A stretch of DNA of 64,000 nucleotides, from positions 1-64,000 of the forward strand of contig CAAFXO010000057.1 of assembly GCA_900766975.1 (NCBI GenBank), given 5' to 3'. Positions within the stretch are counted from its first letter, which is position 1; every line of letters begins with the position of its first letter. Position numbers and translations under genes: made by a program. Shown piece after piece: positions 8,810-16,815 of this stretch. The notes under the pieces are model-generated. The model was not told the origin of the DNA. It was given only the letters and a program-made list of their open reading frames with translations, and made no database searches. The DNA comes from Bacteroidales bacterium (GTDB lineage Bacteria; Bacteroidota; Bacteroidia; Bacteroidales; Muribaculaceae).

Positions 8810-9636
8810 CAGAAGTTGCTAACTCGTTCGGGGAGTGATGTCTCGGAGCTTTCCTCTTCACTCTCTCCTTCACTCTCTCCTTCAGCCTCTTCGGCTGTTT
8901 CTTCCTCTTCAGCTTTCAGGGTAGAGGGCTGATCATTCGGAGCGACTTCCATCTCATTGATAGGGAGGATCTTACAGCCACCCACCTTCTTGATGGTCGG
9001 ATTGCCGACATAATAAACCTTGGTAGTGCCGATGCCACGCACGTCGAGTGACTCTACGGGGTAGCAACCGATAGAGCCGGTGCCGGCGACGTCACACTTC
9101 ACGGTGTTGGCTTTCAGCTCGTCGGCTTGGATCACTCCGGCGCTTGCCAAGCGATAGGTGGCGTTCTTGCATGTGCCGCGCAATACGACGCTGCCATTGC
9201 CTGCTGTTACCGAGGCTTTGAGATGTGAGGTGTTGATATCATTGCACACGATCTTGCCATTACCCAAGAGGGAGGCGGTGAAGGTCGGTACGGAGGCGGG
9301 CATATCGGCATAGATGGTGCCATCTCCCTCGCTCTTGATCTGTGTGACATAGTCGGAATAGATGTAGAGGGTTGGCACGGTGCCCATGCCATGTTCCACC
9401 ACCTCCTTGATCATCAGGCTACCTTTATCGTTCGATACCTCTAAGGCCTCGCTGAAATCGACATCGGAGTCATAGACCACCATGCCGACAGAATCGGGGC
9501 AGGCACGATACACGATGTTCAGACCTCCTCGCTGTGAGATCTTGTCGAATGGTCCCACCTCATAGAGATGCTGACGTGCCGATGAGAGAAAAGCGACAGT
9601 GGCAACGCATGCCAAAATTATGCAAAGTTTCTTCAT
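8809..9636 (-). CDS. DUF2807 (GIN domain) exported protein with acidic tail
   Basis: The 275-residue protein has a signal peptide (MKKLCIILACVATVAFLSSA) and a DUF2807/GIN-type right-handed beta fold (about residues 25-220: VGPFDKISQRGGLNIVYR and repeated short strands such as LLGNGKIV and TAGNGSVVLRG). It ends in a Glu/Ser-rich tail (EEEETAEEAEGESEGESEEE). DUF2807 proteins are common exported proteins in Bacteroidota with unknown function, sometimes called adhesin heads. ATG 9636 is chosen over an in-frame start at 9660 because it begins directly with the signal peptide. It is translationally coupled to the flippase. A TATTTTTG (-7 type) element on the minus strand lies at 9710-9717. Confidence 0.8.
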   Translation of the reverse strand: MKKLCIILACVATVAFLSSARQHLYEVGPFDKISQRGGLNIVYRACPDSVGMVVYDSDVDFSEALEVSNDKGSLMIKEVVEHGMGTVPTLYIYSDYVTQIKSEGDGTIYADMPASVPTFTASLLGNGKIVCNDINTSHLKASVTAGNGSVVLRGTCKNATYRLASAGVIQADELKANTVKCDVAGTGSIGCYPVESLDVRGIGTTKVYYVGNPTIKKVGGCKILPINEMEVAPNDQPSTLKAEEEETAEEAEGESEGESEEESSETSLPERVSNF

Positions 9637-9818
9637 AAACAGTGTGATAAATAATTTCAAAACAACAAAAAGAGGAGACTCTCCCCAAGAGAGAAAAAAG
9701 GAGAGACTACAAAAATAATAAAAAATTCAGGAAAAAAAGTAAAATAAAATGATAAAAACAACAAAATCAGCAAACTGAAGAAGGCTGTGAATCGACAAAG
9801 CCTCCGATTTTTCTTCCT

Positions 9819-10799
9819 CTACGAAAAAATAGAGCGCTCTCTAATTACCCAATGACCTTCTTTGCGGCCACCTACGCGAGCTAATATACCTTGTTTCTTA
9901 AGATACTCCAAGTCTCGCTTGATGGTTCGAACTGCGACATCCGTCTTTTGTGACATATCGTTTACAGTCACCAAAGCATCATCTTCTATCATTTTTAAGA
10001 TAATCTTTTGTTTTTCAGACAGTTCTTTGGTGACATCTTTAGTGACATCCGTATTCAGCACCACCCTGTCATTTATAAAATCGGGATGACAAGGGATGTC
10101 TATAAGGAAATATGAGCGTTCATCATCTGTTTCTATAGTGGCTTGTGGTGACCCATTATCACGCAATTCATCTTGTATGGTGGGAATGCCTGTTGCTCGA
10201 CCTTCAGTTAGATCCAATTCTTTCAAAAACTCACCGAGTCTACGATTACGATAACGGCGTGAGCGGAGCGACTTCCCAGTTCGAACTGCCTCAATCGGTA
10301 TGGTGTGGTTCGGCCCTGAAAAACTCAAAATCGATATGCGATCCGGCTCTATAGTAATTTCAATGGGTTCTAACAAATCCATCTGCACCAGTACATCTTC
10401 GATGCGGTCGGAAAGAGTAACATCAGCGAGGCTACTCTTTACTTTTATCAGATAATCGTGTAAGAGAAGAGGTGAGATGTCTGTTAATTTAATTTCATCA
10501 TTACCTCTGTCATCAAAAGGCATCCGTTTGGCAAGGTTTATAAGTTCCCGTTCATATTCATCCTTCGGAATGATAGTACTGCTGTTATAGCGTATATAGT
10601 AGTTGTATGTCTTCTGTTTTGCTGTTATCTTGTCAGGTACTTTATATGGGCGACGCTCACCAGGCAATACCTTGATAACAATGATGGTCTTTCCATCGAC
10701 ATCTTCAATATAAAGTCGTGGCTGATAATATGGCCGTATCTGATTGTTAAAGCCCACCATATCCTTCTCAATAGACTCAATTTTAATCGGTAGTTTCAT
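9819..10799 (-). CDS. Shortened AlbA/Schlafen-type ATP-binding regulator with winged-helix C-terminus
   Basis: The 326-residue protein resembles Bacteroidales putative DNA-binding proteins with an AlbA_2 (Schlafen-like) domain, a divergent GHKL-ATPase segment and a C-terminal HTH. Full-length relatives, as I recall them, are about 470-490 residues. Two blocks appear missing in frame. MKLPIKIES runs straight into KDMVGFNNQIRPYYQPR, skipping the AlbA_2 core. VQMDLLE runs straight into PIEITIEPDRISI, skipping the segment holding the ATP-binding Asn helix. The C-terminal part (RSRRYRNRRLGEFLKELDL, GRATGIPTIQDELRDNGSPQ) and the winged helix (VAVRTIKRDLEYLKKQGIL) are intact. It may be a minimal repressor or an early pseudogene. 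ATG 10799 has GGAG upstream and is preferred over TTG 10823. Inverted TAGAGCGCTCTCTA copies flank the gene. Confidence 0.7.
   Translation of the reverse strand: MKLPIKIESIEKDMVGFNNQIRPYYQPRLYIEDVDGKTIIVIKVLPGERRPYKVPDKITAKQKTYNYYIRYNSSTIIPKDEYERELINLAKRMPFDDRGNDEIKLTDISPLLLHDYLIKVKSSLADVTLSDRIEDVLVQMDLLEPIEITIEPDRISILSFSGPNHTIPIEAVRTGKSLRSRRYRNRRLGEFLKELDLTEGRATGIPTIQDELRDNGSPQATIETDDERSYFLIDIPCHPDFINDRVVLNTDVTKDVTKELSEKQKIILKMIEDDALVTVNDMSQKTDVAVRTIKRDLEYLKKQGILARVGGRKEGHWVIRERSIFS
9832..9845. repeat. Palindromic element, left copy flanking the AlbA-like gene
   Basis: TAGAGCGCTCTCTA, the reverse complement of 10930-10943. It overlaps the last codons of the gene (encoding RERSIFS). Confidence 0.6.
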
Positions 10800-10929
10800 A
10801 TTCAGTGTACTCTCCCCAAACAAACCAATATGAGAAAATTGGGTCTATGGCAAATAATGTAGTAATCACCACCAAAGTTTTGGGATTATGGCAAAGGTAA
10901 CGAAATTTCTTCAAACTGCCAAATTACAT

Positions 10930-10943
10930 ATAGAGAGCGCTCT
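10930..10943. repeat. Palindromic element, right copy flanking the AlbA-like gene
   Basis: TAGAGAGCGCTCTA, the exact reverse complement of 9832-9845. With that copy it brackets about 1.1 kb containing the AlbA-like gene. Confidence 0.6.
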
Positions 10944-11015
10944 AAGTAAAAAAATGATAAAAAGTAACAAAATGTGGAATACGCTCGAAGTTTTTCTTGT
11001 TGTATAAGGCGTTTT

Positions 11016-11275
11016 TGTAATCAGCTGATTATCAATGCGTTGTCAAAAAACGGCGAGAATTTTGTAAAATTTACGTTTGTAAGCATTTGATTATCAGTGT
11101 GTTAAAAACCACTCGGCGAGTCGATTTTTGGACAGCTCTTTGCTTCTTGTAACTATCCGATTGTCAGTCACTTACAAAAACGGCGAGAATTTTGTAAAAT
11201 CTCCATCTGTAACTGACTAACTATCAAAAGGTTATAAATTGGTCGGCGAGTCGATTTTTTGACATTTTTTTGCTT
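11016..11275 (+). repeat. Four-unit A-B-A-B tandem array upstream of a small lipoprotein
   Basis: Four units each begin TGTAA, then a (GATTATCA)-like block, then GGCGAG. Units 1 (11016-11077) and 3 (11148-11207) continue GGCGAGAATTTTGTAAAAT. Units 2 (11078-11147) and 4 (11208-11275) continue GGCGAGTCGATTTTT. The composite period is about 130 bp. The array fills most of the 555-bp gap between the AlbA-like gene and the lipoprotein, and its last unit supplies the -33 element of the lipoprotein promoter. Confidence 0.85.
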
Positions 11276-11301
11276 TTATCTACTTTTAGGTGTTATCTTT
11301 G
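11269..11301 (+). promoter_or_regulatory. Promoter of the small lipoprotein gene
   Basis: TTTG at 11269-11272, a 21-nt spacer, then TATCTTTG at 11294-11301, matching the Bacteroidota consensus. The leader to ATG 11379 is about 70 nt. Confidence 0.75.
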
Positions 11302-11378
11302 TAGCGTTCACTTCAACCGATTCCATTTTCGGTATAAGCGACACCACAAATTTTATTTCACTTTTAATTTTTATCATT

Positions 11379-11843
11379 ATGAAAAAGGCAATTTTTATGA
11401 TCGCTTTCGTTGCGATCTCTGTGCTGTGCTTCTCTTCGTGTCAAGCTGTTGAAGCTCCTGATGATCAAAATCAGAATGAGGCTGTCGTGGAAATGACTCC
11501 TCTTGCCGACGTGCTGACACGGGCGGTAGAATCCCACAAACCGGGTGATCCCGACTCATATATTATATATGTGGCGGCGAAAGATGAGTTTACTCTTTTC
11601 TCCGAAGAGGATTATTCCCTCTTCTCTGCTTTTGCCGGTGTTATCGTTCACGATGACTCTGCGACTACCAAAGCTCCACAAGGTAGCGGTTGGACTCTTG
11701 CCGGCACCGGAAAAGGCAAATTGGCTGCTATGCAAATGGCAACTGAACTTGCCGGCAAGCTTGAAAAAAATCGCGACTTCGAAATCCACGTAGAATATGG
11801 AGATGACGGCAGCTTCACTATTTGGTATCGATACGTAAAGTAG
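11379..11843 (+). CDS. Small lipoprotein of unknown function
   Basis: The 154-residue protein begins with a lipoprotein signal peptide (MKKAIFMIAFVAISVLCFSSC, lipid-modified Cys21). The mature part is an acidic linker followed by a compact domain ending in FEIHVEYGDDGSFTIWYRYVK. I do not recognise the family. It is monocistronic, behind a good promoter embedded in the A-B repeat array. Start 11379 is chosen because the frame upstream (to 11259) has no signal-like features and contains the promoter. Confidence 0.75.
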   Translation: MKKAIFMIAFVAISVLCFSSCQAVEAPDDQNQNEAVVEMTPLADVLTRAVESHKPGDPDSYIIYVAAKDEFTLFSEEDYSLFSAFAGVIVHDDSATTKAPQGSGWTLAGTGKGKLAAMQMATELAGKLEKNRDFEIHVEYGDDGSFTIWYRYVK

Positions 11844-11847
11844 GAAC

Positions 11848-11895
11848 GCCCCGAATGGGCAATCTGCACTTAGCCCGGGGGCCCCGAATGGGCAA
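11848..11895. repeat. REP-like direct repeats after the lipoprotein gene
   Basis: GCCCCGAATGGGCAA occurs twice (11848-11862 and 11881-11895), separated by TAGCCCGGGG. Each copy contains the small inverted repeat GCCC...GGGC. The style resembles REP-like palindromes found in Bacteroidota genomes (from memory). No transposase is nearby. Confidence 0.6.
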
Positions 11896-11925
11896 AAGCA
11901 CGACTATTGATAAGTGAACATGAAG

Positions 11926-11958
11926 GAGGCTGGGACGATGAGCTATCGTCACAGCCTC
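11926..11958. terminator. Bidirectional terminator between the lipoprotein gene and gltB
   Basis: GAGGCTGGGACGAT pairs with ATCGTCACAGCCTC around the loop GAGCT, with one mismatch. It lies between convergent genes and belongs to the same hairpin family as 16686-16720. Confidence 0.7.
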
Positions 11959-11976
11959 GTTGTCACAGCTTCTTTA

Positions 11977-14900
11977 TCATAGCTTCATTATCTTTTTGTA
12001 TTCGGTGGGGATTACTTTGATGAATTGGCTTACTGTCTCATCCCAGTTGTCGAGCAGCTTGCGCGCGAGGCGACTTCCGGTGTATTTGAAGTGATTGCCT
12101 ATCAGTCGATAGAGCTCCCGATGGTCGGCAGCCTCTTCGATCAGCGAGATCTCCACCAGCTCCATATTGCAGAAGTAGTCGAAATTGCCATCGGGATTCC
12201 AGACGTATGCCACGCCGCCACTCATGCCGGCGGCGAAGTTGCGTCCGGTCGGCCCCAGCACCACGGTGATACCGCCGGTCATATACTCGCAGCAGTGATC
12301 GCCGACTCCCTCCACGATGGCGGTGGCTCCCGAGTTCCTTACGCAGAAGCGTTCGCCGACTTGGCCATTGATGTAGATCTCGCCTCTCGTCGCCCCATAG
12401 AGGATGGTGTTGCCGGCGATGATGTTCTCTTCGGCGGCGAATCCCGCCCCCTTCGGCGGCACAATCACTATCCTTCCTCCCGACAATGCCTTGCCGACAT
12501 AGTCGTTCGCCTCTCCCTCCAGGCGGAAGCTTATACCATGCACCAAGAAGGCTCCGAAACTCTGTCCCGCCGAGCCCCGGAAGGTGCAGTTGATAGTATC
12601 TTCCGGAAGTCCGGCATCTCCATATTTCTCTGCCACCAACCCTGAGAGCATAGCTCCGACAGCCCGGTCGGTGTTGGCAACCGGAAACTCCAAGTCTACC
12701 GCCATGCCCGACGAGAAGACGCCGCGACAGCGCGAGATAATCTTGCTGTCGATCACGTCGGATAGATCATAACGCTGCTCCCGATCCTGGATAAGCGACT
12801 TGTCGTCAGCATCTTCCGGTATATAGAGCAGTCGCGAGAAGTCGAGGCCGCAGAGTGACTTGGGGTCGACTCCCTCTTTGACACGAAGATAGTCCGGACG
12901 GCCTATCACCTCATCGAGGCTCTTGACACCGATCTCGGCAAGTAGCTCACGGATACCTCGCGCCAAGAACCGGAAGTAGTTGACCACATGCTCTGCCTTC
13001 CCTTGGAATCGCTCTCGAAGTTCGGCGCATTGTGTCGCTATACCCACGGGGCAGGTGTTGGTGTGGCACTTACGATCCATCACACAGCCGAGCGCCACCA
13101 ATACGCTCGTGGCGAAACCATACTCCTCGGCGCCAAGCATAGCCATCACCACGACATCGCGCGGCGTCTTGAGCTGGCCGTCGGCTTGCAGACGCACCTG
13201 ACCTCGCAACCCATTCAAGACCAGTGTCTGCTGAGTCTCGGCAAGTCCCATCTCCACCGGCGTGCCGGCATAATGGATCGAACTTGCCGGTGAGGCGCCG
13301 GTGCCTCCATCGCTTCCCGAGATGGTGATAAGGTCGCTCTTCGCCTTCGCTACGCCGGCGGCTATCGTGCCCACTCCACTCTCCGACACCAGCTTGACAC
13401 TCACCTTCGCATGCGGGTTGACATTGCGCAAATCGAAAATAAGTTGCGCCAAGTCCTCGATAGAGTAGATGTCATGGTGGGGCGGGGGCGATATCAGAGA
13501 TATCCCCGGTATGGAGTGGCGAGTGCGGGCTATTATCTCATCGACCTTGAAGCCGGGTAGCTGTCCACCTTCCCCCGGCTTGGCACCCTGTGCCACCTTG
13601 ATCTGCAACTCATCGGCATTGACCAAATACTCGGTGGTGACACCGAATCTGCCCGACGCCACCTGCTTGATGGCTGATCTCACCGAGACGCCATTCTCGC
13701 GAGGCAGGAATCTCGCCGAGTCTTCGCCACCTTCTCCCGTATTGCTCTTCGCACCGATTGAGTTCATCGCCGCCGCTATCGCCTCGTGTGCCTCGCGGCT
13801 GATCGAACCGAAGCTCATGGCTCCCGTCACGAATCGACGCATTATCGCCTCTTCCGGTTCCACATCATCGACAGACACCGGAGTCCCCTTGGCGATCTCC
13901 AAATAGTCGCGTATGAAGAGTGGACTATGCCCATCGTCGGCAAGCCGGGTAAATTCTTTAAATTTATCATAATCACCCTCTCTCACCGCCTCTCTCAGGG
14001 CTTTGATCACGAAGGGTGTCCAGGCGTGTGTCTCGCCCCCTTTGCGATATGTGAAGTGGCCGATGAAGGGGAGATCGGACTCGGCGTCAAACTCTTCGGC
14101 GAATGCCTCGGCATGAACTTGGAGGATATCCTCGGCAAGTCGGTCGATGCCGGCTCCGGAGAGCTGGCTCTGGGTGGTGCCGAAATAGCGACGGCACACC
14201 TCCCGGTCGAGTCCGACAGCTTCGAAGAGTTCGGCACCCTTGTAGCTCGTGATGGTAGAGATGCCCATCTTCGACATCACCTTCAGCAGACCTGAGTCGA
14301 TGGCTTTGACATAATGGGCTGCCGCTGTGGCGAAGTCGAGTTGCACCTGATGTTTCTCCACCATCTCTTCGATCACGGCGAAGGCAAGATAGGGGCAGAC
14401 GGCACTCGCACCATAGCCGCTGAGCAGGGCGAAGTGCATCACCTCGCGAGCATCCGCAGTCTCGATTACAAGTGCTATCTGAAGACGTTTCTTGCAGTCG
14501 ATAAGATGATGATGCACTGCCGAGGTGGCGAGCAATGCCGGTATCGGAGCATGCTCGGCATCAATGCCCCGGTCGGAGAGCACCACATAGTTGCACCCGT
14601 CGTCGACAGCCTTCTCTGCCTCCCGACAGAGGCGGTCGAGTCCCTCGCGAAGGCCCGCTGCCCCCTCGGCAGACGAAAATGTCATCGAGAGCTTGCGCGT
14701 GTTGAATCCCTTGTAGCGCAGGTTGCAGAGTAGATCCAGTTCGCGGTTGGTGATGATGGGTCGCTTCAATAGCACCATCTTACACAATTCGGGAGTCATC
14801 CCCGTAAGGTCGAGGTTCACCGCACCGATATAGCTGTCGAGGCTCATTACGAGCTCTTCGCGTAGCGGGTCGATCGGGGGATTCGTGACCTGTGCGAAGT

Positions 14901-16446
14901 GCTGACGGAAGTAGTTGTAGAGAAGTTGGGGTGTCTCCGACATCACTGCCAAGGGGGTATCCTTACCCATCGAGTTGATCGGCTCCTTGGCATCTCTCAC
15001 CATCGGGAGCATGATATTCTCCACCTCTTCGCGGTGGTAGAAGAAGGTGTGGAGCATCCGGCGGTAACCCTCCACCCGGTTGGACACCCTTCTGCCGCTG
15101 GTGATAGAGTCGAGGTTGAAGCGATTGCGTTGCAACCATTCGCGATAGGGATGGTCGGCGGCAAGCATCGCTTTGATTTCGTTGTCGTGATATACCTTCC
15201 CCTCCTCCATGTCGACCATCATCATCTTGCCGGGGCGGAGTCGCCCCTTCTCGCGTATCTCCGAGGGGTCGAAGGGGAGCACACCCGCCTCCGAGGCGAG
15301 CACCATCGTGTCATTCTCCGTGATCAGATAGCGGCCGGGGCGCAAACCGTTGCGGTCGAGCATACCTCCGGCATAACGACCGTCGCTGAAGAGCAGCGCC
15401 GCCGGACCATCCCATGCCTCCATCAATATCGAGTGATATTCGTAGAAGGCTTTCAACTCAGGGGAGATCGGGTTCTTGTCGTTGAATGATTCCGGCACCA
15501 GCATCGCCAAGGCGTGCGGCAGGCTCATGCCGCTCATCACGAAGAACTCTAACACATTGTCAAGAGAGGCGGAGTCGCTCATTCCCGGCTGTACGATCGG
15601 GGTCACATCTTGGCCGTCGAAGGATGCCGGATGCAACATACATTCCCGAGCCTTCATCCACATCCGGTTTCCCTGGATGGTGTTGATCTCGCCGTTGTGT
15701 CCCAACAGTCGGAAGGGTTGTGCCAATTTCCATGCCGGAAAGGTGTTGGTGCTGAAACGAGAGTGCACCAGCACCATCGCTGAGGTGAAGTGTGGATTCA
15801 TCAAGTCGGGGAAGTAGTTGCGGATCTGCGGACTCGTCAGCATCCCCTTGTATATCAGTACTGTCGAGGAGAGCGACACGATATAGAACTCTTCTTTACC
15901 CTCCACGGGAGCCTCGGCTACCATCCGCTCGATAACCTTGCGGAGTAGGTAGAGACGGATGTCTATCGGCTTCTGCTCGATTTCCGACTCGATGTCGTCT
16001 GCCACGAAGACCTGCACGATATCCGGCTCTGTGTCGCGTGCCACCTTGCCTAAGGATTCGTTGCACGTCGGCACTTGTCTTACGCCGATCAGCTTCATGC
16101 CATATTCCACGGCTTTACGCTCGATAATGTCGAGGATCATCTCCCTCGACTCCTGATTGTGAGGCAAAAACACCATGCCGCATCCATATCTCCCCTTTTC
16201 CGGCACGGCTACTCCCTGCAGGAGGATAAATTCATGGGGTATCTGCACCATAATGCCGGCGCCATCGCCCGTGTTCGGGTCGGCTCCCTCGGCGCCTCGA
16301 TGCTCCATGTGTTCCAATACTTGCAGCCCCTTCTCTACGAGCTGATGACTCTTGATACCCTTGATGTTCACCAAGAGACCCACGCCGCATGCATCATGTT
16401 CATGACGATTGTCATAAAGTCCCTTTCGATTGTCAGTAGTTGTCAT
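11977..16446 (-). CDS. gltB: Glutamate synthase large (alpha) subunit
   Basis: The 1489-residue protein transfers the amide nitrogen of glutamine to 2-oxoglutarate. The class II glutaminase domain starts after a short propeptide, with nucleophile Cys20 in HDACGVG. The central and FMN-binding synthase domain includes MSFGSISREAHEAIA, GEGGQLPG and SGSDGGTGASP. The 3Fe-4S cysteines lie in DRKCHTNTCPVGIATQ. The C-terminal GXGXG beta-helix is present (GHCCEYMTGG region). The length is full. No gltD small subunit is adjacent, so the electron-donating partner is elsewhere or the enzyme uses another donor. The upstream region is shared with amt, implying co-regulation by nitrogen status. Confidence 0.95.
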   Translation of the reverse strand: MTTTDNRKGLYDNRHEHDACGVGLLVNIKGIKSHQLVEKGLQVLEHMEHRGAEGADPNTGDGAGIMVQIPHEFILLQGVAVPEKGRYGCGMVFLPHNQESREMILDIIERKAVEYGMKLIGVRQVPTCNESLGKVARDTEPDIVQVFVADDIESEIEQKPIDIRLYLLRKVIERMVAEAPVEGKEEFYIVSLSSTVLIYKGMLTSPQIRNYFPDLMNPHFTSAMVLVHSRFSTNTFPAWKLAQPFRLLGHNGEINTIQGNRMWMKARECMLHPASFDGQDVTPIVQPGMSDSASLDNVLEFFVMSGMSLPHALAMLVPESFNDKNPISPELKAFYEYHSILMEAWDGPAALLFSDGRYAGGMLDRNGLRPGRYLITENDTMVLASEAGVLPFDPSEIREKGRLRPGKMMMVDMEEGKVYHDNEIKAMLAADHPYREWLQRNRFNLDSITSGRRVSNRVEGYRRMLHTFFYHREEVENIMLPMVRDAKEPINSMGKDTPLAVMSETPQLLYNYFRQHFAQVTNPPIDPLREELVMSLDSYIGAVNLDLTGMTPELCKMVLLKRPIITNRELDLLCNLRYKGFNTRKLSMTFSSAEGAAGLREGLDRLCREAEKAVDDGCNYVVLSDRGIDAEHAPIPALLATSAVHHHLIDCKKRLQIALVIETADAREVMHFALLSGYGASAVCPYLAFAVIEEMVEKHQVQLDFATAAAHYVKAIDSGLLKVMSKMGISTITSYKGAELFEAVGLDREVCRRYFGTTQSQLSGAGIDRLAEDILQVHAEAFAEEFDAESDLPFIGHFTYRKGGETHAWTPFVIKALREAVREGDYDKFKEFTRLADDGHSPLFIRDYLEIAKGTPVSVDDVEPEEAIMRRFVTGAMSFGSISREAHEAIAAAMNSIGAKSNTGEGGEDSARFLPRENGVSVRSAIKQVASGRFGVTTEYLVNADELQIKVAQGAKPGEGGQLPGFKVDEIIARTRHSIPGISLISPPPHHDIYSIEDLAQLIFDLRNVNPHAKVSVKLVSESGVGTIAAGVAKAKSDLITISGSDGGTGASPASSIHYAGTPVEMGLAETQQTLVLNGLRGQVRLQADGQLKTPRDVVVMAMLGAEEYGFATSVLVALGCVMDRKCHTNTCPVGIATQCAELRERFQGKAEHVVNYFRFLARGIRELLAEIGVKSLDEVIGRPDYLRVKEGVDPKSLCGLDFSRLLYIPEDADDKSLIQDREQRYDLSDVIDSKIISRCRGVFSSGMAVDLEFPVANTDRAVGAMLSGLVAEKYGDAGLPEDTINCTFRGSAGQSFGAFLVHGISFRLEGEANDYVGKALSGGRIVIVPPKGAGFAAEENIIAGNTILYGATRGEIYINGQVGERFCVRNSGATAIVEGVGDHCCEYMTGGITVVLGPTGRNFAAGMSGGVAYVWNPDGNFDYFCNMELVEISLIEEAADHRELYRLIGNHFKYTGSRLARKLLDNWDETVSQFIKVIPTEYKKIMKL

Positions 16447-16479
16447 ATATAGATTTTTCTCCTTAAGATCTCGCTATGA

Positions 16480-16500
16480 CCTAATCGACGCCCCGACCCT
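16480..16500. repeat. Leader repeat CCTAATCGACGCCCCGACCC in the gltB 5' region
   Basis: A 21-bp block found once here and twice in the amt leader (18349-18369, 18395-18415), there on either side of dispersed-repeat copy 3. Confidence 0.75.
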
Positions 16501-16512
16501 CACGAAGAAAAG

Positions 16513-16656
16513 AATCGAGTTGTCGTAAATTGATACCAATTTGCAATCAGAAGCGTGAAATTTTATAGCAAAATGCTACAAAAATACCAACTTTAGCAAA
16601 TTTTGCACAAAAATACATCAAAATCCCTAACTAAACAAATTTTAAGCCATAAAAAT
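16513..16656 (-). promoter_or_regulatory. gltB control region, homologous to the amt upstream region
   Basis: On the minus strand TTTG (16608-16611), a 21-nt spacer, then TATTTTTG (16579-16586) form a consensus promoter. Just downstream is the perfect inverted repeat TAGCAAAATGCTA (16566-16578), placed near the transcription start, where a repressor would act. The whole block aligns with 18480-18633 upstream of amt. The predicted leader to the gltB ATG is about 130 nt. Confidence 0.65.
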
Positions 16657-16685
16657 ACTAATACGACACACGCTCTATTCATGAA

Positions 16686-16727
16686 GGAGGCTGTGACGTT
16701 GCGCTATCGTCACAGCCTCCGATTTTT
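16686..16727. terminator. Terminator between amt and gltB
   Basis: GGAGGCTGTGACG pairs perfectly with CGTCACAGCCTCC (16708-16720), followed by GATTTTTA. It lies downstream of amt in a 370-bp gap that otherwise holds the gltB control region. Confidence 0.75.
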
Positions 16728-16815
16728 ATCCCTCTCCGAAAAAATAAAATATAAATCAAAAATCAAATAATCAAATCGTATGAGAGGAATACTATAATTT
16801 TTACTGATTTCTTTC

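Noticed and set aside
14899..15489. 196-codon frame opposite gltB
   Set aside because: Shadow of the glutamate synthase gene; several similar antisense frames occur across this GC-richer gene.
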